Positions 4,985-6,220 of a stretch of 6,220 nucleotides of DNA are shown here, piece after piece. This DNA is from Candidatus Wirthbacteria bacterium CG2_30_54_11. GTDB lineage: Bacteria > Patescibacteriota > CG2-30-54-11. Position 1 is the first letter of the stretch. Each line of letters starts with the position of its first letter. Below the pieces are notes generated by a model, which was not told where the DNA came from, ran no database searches, and saw only the letters and a program-made list of their open reading frames with translations. The stretch covers positions 1 through 6,220 of the forward strand of contig MNZT01000041.1 in the NCBI GenBank assembly GCA_001873755.1, given 5' to 3'. Both the position numbers and the translations under genes were made by a program.

Positions 4985-5422
4985 ATGCATGAGTATGAGT
5001 TGATGATGATCGTCGCCCAGCGGGAAGTCAAAGAAGGGGTGCAGGAAAAGGTCATAGAAGAGATCCGCGGCATGATCGAAGGCCTGGGCGGCCGGGTCCT
5101 CCGGGTCAGACCCTGGGGCCTTCGCCAGCTCTCCTATGAGATCAAGGGATATGATTACGGGTACTATGTCATCCTGCAGCTTTTGATCGAGCCCGCCAAA
5201 ACCAGGGAGTTCGAAGCCAAGCTGAAACTGAATGAGCAGGTGATCCGTCACATGATGCTTCTCCTCGAAAAGAGGGAAGAAGGTGATGTGAGCGTGCTTC
5301 AGGAAATGGTCGGTGAAGAAGAGATCGACAGCATCGCGAATAAAGTTCGCTCAGAGACCGCAGCCCCAGAAGAAGATCAGGCACCGGCAGCTTCTGATAA
5401 AACTTCGGCCAAGGACGCTTAA
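4985..5422 (+). CDS. rpsF: 30S ribosomal protein S6
   Basis: S6 binds the central domain of 16S rRNA together with S18 on the platform of the small subunit. Residues 1-96 are the complete S6 domain: MHEYELMMIV start, then the GLRQLSYEIKGYDYGYYVIL strand pair (45-64) and the KLNEQVIRHMMLLLEK helix and strand (81-96). Length is 145 residues against about 95-135 in most bacteria. The extra 50 residues are an acidic, then Ala/Pro/Asp-rich low-complexity tail (about 97-145), a common and variable S6 addition. The gene is first after a strong promoter, and ssb follows after 23 nt, the usual bacterial order (rpsF-ssb-rpsR). rpsR would be expected just beyond the right edge. Confidence 0.97.
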   Translation: MHEYELMMIVAQREVKEGVQEKVIEEIRGMIEGLGGRVLRVRPWGLRQLSYEIKGYDYGYYVILQLLIEPAKTREFEAKLKLNEQVIRHMMLLLEKREEGDVSVLQEMVGEEEIDSIANKVRSETAAPEEDQAPAASDKTSAKDA

Positions 5423-5445
5423 TTTTCGTCAGGAGGTCAGATCCC

Positions 5446-6220
5446 ATGCAAGCTTTGAACAGAGTACAGTTGGTGGGAGTATTGCCCCGGGTACCGGAAA
5501 TGCGTTACACGCCCAGCGGCACCGCAGTGACATCATTTACCGTGCTCACCTACAGAGGATGGAAGGACGACAGCGGAACCGAGCAGTCCTCGCCCGAATA
5601 TACCAATATCGTGGTCTGGAGTAAACTTGCCGAGATCTGCAATCAGCTCCTGGTCTCCGGCAGCAGGGTGTTCATCGAGGGCCGTCTGCAGACGAGATCA
5701 TGGGATGATCAGGAAGGTGTGAAACGATACAAGACGGAAGTGATCGCGGATGACATGGTGCTCCTGGGCGGCAGATCGGGAGCCGGACCGGCGCTGAGTG
5801 AGAGCGAGATCACGGTCAGCCCGGACATGTGTGTGAACCGGGTGCAGGTCATCGGCAATCTCGCCCGGGACCCTGAGCTTCGGTATCTGCCGAGCGGTAC
5901 TGCCGTGACGACCTTTGTCGTGGCCACCAACCGTGCCTGGACCAATTCAGAGGGAGTTCGCCAGGAATCTACGGAATTTCATAATGTCGTCTGCTGGAAT
6001 ACGATCGCAGAACAGGTGTCCAAGGATATCAATAAAGGTCAGAAAGTTTATATAGAGGGTCGTCTGCAGAACCGGTCATGGGAAGGTGAAGACGGGGTCA
6101 AGCGTTTCAAGACGGAGATCGTGGCCAGCTTCATCGTAGGGTCGACCGTTCGCGATGAAATGCGTCATGAAGATGGTGCTGTGCATCCTGTTCCCTCGCC
6201 GGCTGCCAAAGATCCGACGC
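5446..6220 (+). CDS. ssb: Single-stranded-DNA-binding protein with two fused OB folds (3' end beyond window)
   Basis: The frame is open from ATG 5446 (AGGAGG at 5431-5436, spacing 9) to the window edge, giving at least 258 residues. It holds two complete SSB domains. OB1 spans about 4-107 (LNRVQLVGVLPRVPEMRYTP, later VFIEGRLQTRSW), then a linker of about 20 residues, then OB2 at about 130-233 (VNRVQVIGNLARDPELRYLP, VYIEGRLQNRSW). A spacer rich in Pro and Ala begins after 240, as before the acidic tip of normal SSBs, but the tip is not in the window. Usual bacterial SSB has one OB fold and works as a tetramer; a two-fold protein would be expected to work as a dimer, as in Deinococcus and Thermus. 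OB2 keeps the canonical RDPE motif, while OB1 has RVPE. The protein coats single strands in replication, recombination and repair. Confidence 0.95.
   Translation, partial: MQALNRVQLVGVLPRVPEMRYTPSGTAVTSFTVLTYRGWKDDSGTEQSSPEYTNIVVWSKLAEICNQLLVSGSRVFIEGRLQTRSWDDQEGVKRYKTEVIADDMVLLGGRSGAGPALSESEITVSPDMCVNRVQVIGNLARDPELRYLPSGTAVTTFVVATNRAWTNSEGVRQESTEFHNVVCWNTIAEQVSKDINKGQKVYIEGRLQNRSWEGEDGVKRFKTEIVASFIVGSTVRDEMRHEDGAVHPVPSPAAKDPT

Noticed and set aside
4481..5251. 256-residue open frame on the minus strand
   Set aside because: It runs antisense through the GIY-YIG gene, the intact tRNA-Cys, the terminator, the rpsF promoter and rpsF itself, all of which are secure on the plus strand.
5313..5624. 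103-residue plus-strand open frame spanning the rpsF-ssb junction
   Set aside because: It is out of frame with both rpsF and ssb, whose products are clearly recognised.
5446..6220. Two separate ssb genes or a frameshift
   Set aside because: Reading through by hand gives one unbroken frame across both OB folds and the linker, with no stop and no internal ribosome binding site needed.

Overview
This is a bacterial window (roughly half G+C by eye) that joins an accessory stretch to core genes. The core genes are a tRNA-guanine transglycosylase (tgt), tRNA-Cys(GCA) with an encoded CCA end, ribosomal protein S6 (rpsF) and a single-stranded-DNA-binding protein (ssb). The rpsF-ssb order, sigma70-like promoters and strong Shine-Dalgarno sites show a bacterium. 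The phylum cannot be fixed from the sequence. The unusual Tgt and two-OB-fold SSB suggest a Chloroflexota-like or other little-cultured lineage, but that is a weak guess.

Layout. 1-325: C-terminal end of a DNA methyltransferase, probably of the type ISP restriction-modification kind. Its last codons run into a 125-bp composite palindromic repeat (281-405). 443-823: a stand-alone DUF559 (Vsr-like) nuclease gene directly after the repeat. 855-2792: a 645-residue protein of unknown function, followed 3 nt later by tgt (2796-3926), so the two are probably cotranscribed. 3907-4278 (minus strand): a small protein with a DTG motif, convergent with tgt and overlapping its end by 20 bp.

4313-4776 is the most unusual part. 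A promoter leads into a broken tRNA-Cys copy (4354-4426), then a small GIY-YIG nuclease gene (4457-4696), then an intact tRNA-Cys (4701-4776) that starts 4 nt after the nuclease stop codon. The two tRNA copies match exactly for their first 37 nt and nearly exactly over their last 21 nt. Between these, the broken copy carries a perfect GC palindrome. This looks like a nuclease cassette that inserted at a tRNA gene and rebuilt it.

4777-4874 holds nothing I can name. A hairpin terminator (4875-4904) and a near-consensus promoter (4919-4948) then insulate and start the rpsF-ssb operon, which runs off the right edge. The ssb gene encodes two OB folds of about 50% mutual identity and has no stop codon before the window ends.

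Two small stand-alone nucleases of unrelated families, each beside palindromic repeats, lie within 4.5 kb. I treat the tRNA-GIY-YIG-tRNA unit and the repeat-DUF559 unit as the two candidate under-described systems here.
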